DNA of 64,000 nt from Herbinix sp. (GTDB taxonomy: Bacteria; Bacillota; Clostridia; Lachnospirales; Lachnospiraceae): positions 186,001-250,000 of the forward strand of contig JAQSYO010000004.1 of NCBI GenBank assembly GCA_029256105.1, given 5' to 3'. The notes below the pieces were generated by a model. That model was not told the origin of the DNA. It saw only the letters and a list, made by a program, of their open reading frames with translations, and made no database searches. A program made the position numbers and the translations under genes. Below, piece by piece: positions 61,054-64,000 of this stretch (the first letter of the stretch is position 1; each line of letters opens with the position of its first letter).

Positions 61054-63510
61054 TTAAACGACAATCAAATGGGTTTTTCCATCATCTTTTAGTTTTATCC
61101 GATTGCCTTCCACCTTCTCACCGTCAAGTATTAATTTCTCTGTAGTTAACACACCTCTGCTTCTACTCTCCACACTTATATCGTATATAGCAGTCTTATG
61201 CTTATACTGAAGAGAAAAATCACCGAAATTAGCAGGTGTTGCGGGATCAATGATCAGATATCCGTCTTCTTTCCTTATTCCCAAAAACCAGTTTACCAAC
61301 CCCTGATACATCCAACCAGCTGAACCCGTATACCAGCTCCACCCTCCCCTACCAGTGTATGGTGCACTCAGTGATATATCGGCTATCATAACATAAGGTT
61401 CTTTTTCATACTTCAAGGCATCTCTCTTATGTAACGTGATGTGAATCGGATTAAGCATGGTAAAAAGAGTATAAGCCATACTATAATCCCCAATCATTGC
61501 ATTTGCTATCGCAAGCCATACAGCTGCATGCGTATACTGACCACCATTCTCTCGAATTCCAGGATAATAATTTTTAATATATCCCGGATTTTTGTTTGTC
61601 TTATCAAAAGGAGGCGCAAGAAGTAATGAAATTCCTTCCTCTTCTTTGACTAAATAACGCCTAGCCGATTGCATTGCTGATAAGGCCCTATCTTTACTGG
61701 CACCTTTCGATATGACACTCCAAGACTGACTTATTGAATCAATTCTACACTCATCATTTTCTTTTGAACCTAATTTTGTAGCATCATCATAAAATGCTCT
61801 CAAATACCATTCGCCGTCCCAGGTATTTTCTTCGATATTGCTCCTAAGTGTTTCTTTTCTTTGCTCTAGTTCTTTTGCAAATTCTAATTCATCCTCATGA
61901 TAGCAAAGAGGTATAAAGTCACCCAATAAAGTATACAAAAACCATCCCAACCATACGCTTTCTCCTGTTCCACCTATTCCCACTTCATTCATACCATCAT
62001 TCCAATCACCACCACCCATGAGTGGAAGTCCATGTTCCCCGAACTGTGTATAAAGGATCGTTTTCTTGCAATGTTCATATACACTCTCCACTATATCAGA
62101 ACGTACCGGAGTAAACATTGCATCATGTTGATTTTCTTCCAGTAATGGTCCTTTGATGTAAGGAACTTTCTCTTTCAGTATCGCATAATCCCCTGTCCCA
62201 CGAATATAGGCAGCTGTGGCATAGGGTAGCCATAGTAGATCGTCCGATATTCTTGTTCGAACTCCAATACCCATGGGAGGATGCCACCAATGTTGTACGT
62301 CACCTTCCTCAAATTGCCTGCTAGAAGCTATTAAAATCTGTTTTTTCAGAGCACCCGGATCTGTATATAAAAGAGAAAGTGCATCTTGTAGCTGATCTCT
62401 ATATCCAAAGGCTCCACCACATTGATAAAAGGCTGCTCTCGCATTAATTCGGCAGGATATCGTTTGGTACAAAAGCCAACCATTTGCCATTATGTCTAAC
62501 GCTTTATCGTTCGTTTTGACCTTGATTGTTCCTAGTGTCTCCTCCCAATAATTCTTTACCCGTTCTAGTTCTATTTCAACTTTTCGAATATGATTATACT
62601 TATGTCGAAGTATATTAATCTCCTCAAAATCAGTACTCTGCCCAAGGCCAAATATTACTGTTTTACACTCATTTGGCTTGATTGCTATCGATACCTGTAT
62701 GACTCCACCTGCATCGTAACACACACCCGTATGATTAGATAATTTGTTATCCAGACCCTGTGGATTTAAAATCCCGCCTTTTAACCCAAAGAATTCTTGT
62801 CTATCACCAGTATAACCGGTTATCATCTCACTTGAGAATATAAAAGCATTGTGCCTGTGAAAATTATAATTATATATACTTTTTGCACTTAAGTATTCAT
62901 GTTCATTGTTATAATCCGATAAGATATATGGATTTGTTTGATCTCTTACCGCACCAAGGACCCACTCCACATAATAGGTAATACTCAAATACTTTTCTCT
63001 GCCGGAAGTATTCGTAAGTTTAAGCTCCCAAAGCTTTATCGGCTCATCGAGTGGTGTGAACACTGTAAGTTCTTGCGAAATATTCTCCTCTTCGTGATGA
63101 AATACAGAGTACCCGAAGCCATGTCTAACTCGGTAATTTCCCCTGTCCGATCTTCCAAGCGAAATAGGAGTCATTACCTTTCCTGTCACTTCATCTTTTA
63201 TGTAAATTGCCTCCGATGCCTTATCACTAACAGGGTCATTTGACCATGGAGTTATCTTATTCTCCCTACTATTACCTGCCCAAGTAAATCCCGCCCCAGA
63301 CTCAGATATAAAAAAGCCAAAGTTCTTATTCGCTATTACATTAATCCATGGCGCAGGGGGCTTATTGTCGTCCTCCAGAAGAATCTCATATTCTCTTCCC
63401 TCTTCTACAAAACCACCAAAGCCATTGAAAAATTCATGATTTGCCTCCTGGTTCTGCGAATGGTTGCTTGTATCTTTGTTCTCTATTTTAGATGTATTTA
63501 CAGAATTCAT
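61054..63510 (-). CDS. GH94 phosphorylase domain protein of cyclic beta-glucan synthase (NdvB C-terminal) type
   Basis: This 818-residue protein matches the C-terminal GH94 portion of cyclic beta-1,2-glucan synthases: FFNGFGGFVEEGREYEILL, PPAPWINVIANKNFGFFISESGAGFTWAGNSRENKITPWSNDPVSD, and the catalytic GGGDWNDGMN (Asp505 expected as general acid). Domains in order are an N-terminal beta-sandwich (about 25-310), a linker helix and an (alpha/alpha)6 barrel (about 330-760). No signal peptide or membrane segment is present. In proteobacteria this is one part of a very large protein; here it is a separate gene with its own AAAGGAGGG site, 17 bases after the stop of the upstream gene. It would trim or phosphorolyse beta-1,2-glucans. 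Confidence 0.88.
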   Translation of the reverse strand: MNSVNTSKIENKDTSNHSQNQEANHEFFNGFGGFVEEGREYEILLEDDNKPPAPWINVIANKNFGFFISESGAGFTWAGNSRENKITPWSNDPVSDKASEAIYIKDEVTGKVMTPISLGRSDRGNYRVRHGFGYSVFHHEEENISQELTVFTPLDEPIKLWELKLTNTSGREKYLSITYYVEWVLGAVRDQTNPYILSDYNNEHEYLSAKSIYNYNFHRHNAFIFSSEMITGYTGDRQEFFGLKGGILNPQGLDNKLSNHTGVCYDAGGVIQVSIAIKPNECKTVIFGLGQSTDFEEINILRHKYNHIRKVEIELERVKNYWEETLGTIKVKTNDKALDIMANGWLLYQTISCRINARAAFYQCGGAFGYRDQLQDALSLLYTDPGALKKQILIASSRQFEEGDVQHWWHPPMGIGVRTRISDDLLWLPYATAAYIRGTGDYAILKEKVPYIKGPLLEENQHDAMFTPVRSDIVESVYEHCKKTILYTQFGEHGLPLMGGGDWNDGMNEVGIGGTGESVWLGWFLYTLLGDFIPLCYHEDELEFAKELEQRKETLRSNIEENTWDGEWYLRAFYDDATKLGSKENDECRIDSISQSWSVISKGASKDRALSAMQSARRYLVKEEEGISLLLAPPFDKTNKNPGYIKNYYPGIRENGGQYTHAAVWLAIANAMIGDYSMAYTLFTMLNPIHITLHKRDALKYEKEPYVMIADISLSAPYTGRGGWSWYTGSAGWMYQGLVNWFLGIRKEDGYLIIDPATPANFGDFSLQYKHKTAIYDISVESRSRGVLTTEKLILDGEKVEGNRIKLKDDGKTHLIVV

Positions 63511-63527
63511 CTAGTTTCCCTCCTTTG

Positions 63528-64000
63528 TTAATACTCTTCAATTTTTATTTCTTTCAGATTTTCTTTCACATTTCTAAAAAATATACCTGTCTTTTCAGAG
63601 AATACAACCCTAGCAACGGTAAAAAGCAAATCCAGTTCTGCAGGTATCATCTGATAAGAGTGAAGTATGAAAAGACTTGGTCTTTCTCTACTTTCATCAT
63701 ATATCTTAAGAGAACTTGTCATATCATTTAGCAAATCAGTAAGTTCTTGCATATAACCATGCTTCGCCTCACTTAGTATGATGAGGTCAACCTTAACACG
63801 GTTGATTCTAAGATATTCGTAAGCCTTTAATACATTTTTTATTATTCCTGCCTCCTCTATCGATTTAACTCTTAGAAGCATAACAGGGTTATCTCCGGAT
63901 ACACCAAATTTCCATAAGAAACTTTGGTTTTTCCAATTACGTCTTATATTCTCAACAGGGCCTCTGTAATAACTTGAGGGATAAAAGATTGGACTAATAA
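63528..64000 (-). CDS. NdvB-like protein, C-terminal part (5' end outside window)
   Basis: The minus-strand frame is open from the right edge, so the ATG at 63881 is internal. The visible residues read NWKNQSFLWKFGVSGDNPVMLL, IKNVLKAYEYLRINRVKVDLIIL and IPAELDLLFTVARVVFSEK, which resemble the stretch that precedes the final GH94 module in cyclic beta-1,2-glucan synthases. It ends with EIKIEEY just 17 bases before the GH94 gene. The synthase (GT84) and membrane parts must lie outside the window if present at all. Confidence 0.75.
   Translation of the reverse strand, partial: ISPIFYPSSYYRGPVENIRRNWKNQSFLWKFGVSGDNPVMLLRVKSIEEAGIIKNVLKAYEYLRINRVKVDLIILSEAKHGYMQELTDLLNDMTSSLKIYDESRERPSLFILHSYQMIPAELDLLFTVARVVFSEKTGIFFRNVKENLKEIKIEEY

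Noticed and set aside
63510-63528. Frameshift splitting the beta-glucan synthase gene
   Set aside because: The downstream gene has its own strong ribosome site and ATG, and the upstream gene has a normal stop, so a natural split is more likely; the window cannot settle it fully.

Overview
The window is AT-rich DNA that looks chromosomal and comes from a spore-forming, anaerobic, Gram-positive polysaccharide degrader of the Clostridia, most likely a Lachnospiraceae member of the Lachnoclostridium (Clostridium) phytofermentans type. The grounds are strong AGGAGG ribosome-binding sites with frequent TTG/GTG starts, oxygen-independent 2-oxoacid:ferredoxin oxidoreductase, a flavodiiron protein, YesM/YesN-type sugar two-component systems, many sugar ABC transporters, secreted chitinases, and clostridial collagen-like and cyclic-glucan-synthase-like proteins. 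No rRNA, tRNA, CRISPR array, prophage or intact insertion sequence was recognised.

Layout. 1-8.1 kb: end of a flavodiiron protein, a converging kor-type oxidoreductase pair, a MATE exporter and a transsulfuration pair (MetB-like plus MalY-like) behind a TTGACA-17-TATAAT promoter. 8.2-18.1 kb: a complete sugar uptake and sensing cluster with a YesN-type regulator, a YtfQ-like binding protein, ATPase, two permeases, a YesM-type sensor kinase and an unusual lipoprotein carrying two sugar-binding domains. 18.4-23.2 kb: a DUF1697 protein, a PAS/GAF/GGDEF/HD-GYP protein, and a MarR regulator next to a TMEM175-like channel, both genes with GGTACC palindromes in their promoters. 23.4-28.2 kb: an Nramp transporter with an Fe-S type CCG-domain protein, gene remnants, an orphan HExxH protein and an L,D-transpeptidase.

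28.3-34.6 kb is a zinc-type metal island. Divergent znuA and znuCB share a region with two 7-1-7 Fur-family operator palindromes. Behind znuCB follow a COG0523 GTPase, a second COG0523 domain fused to a DUF318/YraQ-type permease, and a YcgQ-like (TIGR03943) membrane protein. 34.9-46.3 kb is a mixed region: a collagen-like surface protein, a TetR/CMD/zinc-ribbon operon, a diguanylate cyclase, an AlkC-type DNA glycosylase, a flavin-reductase/nitroreductase group beside an ArsR regulator, an unknown conserved protein, a TSUP permease and a nucleotidyltransferase.

46.7-55.6 kb is a chitin locus: a MalFG-type ABC importer with its binding protein, an AraC regulator, and two secreted GH18 chitinases whose domain orders mirror each other. 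55.7-59.9 kb is an iron-siderophore ABC operon with a Fur-like box. 60-64 kb holds a ferredoxin-reductase-like flavoprotein and a two-gene version of the C-terminal part of a cyclic beta-1,2-glucan synthase, running off the right edge. The most unusual features are the metal island with its GTPase-permease fusion, the GGTACC-controlled channel/MarR pair and the double-headed sugar-binding lipoprotein beside the sensor kinase.
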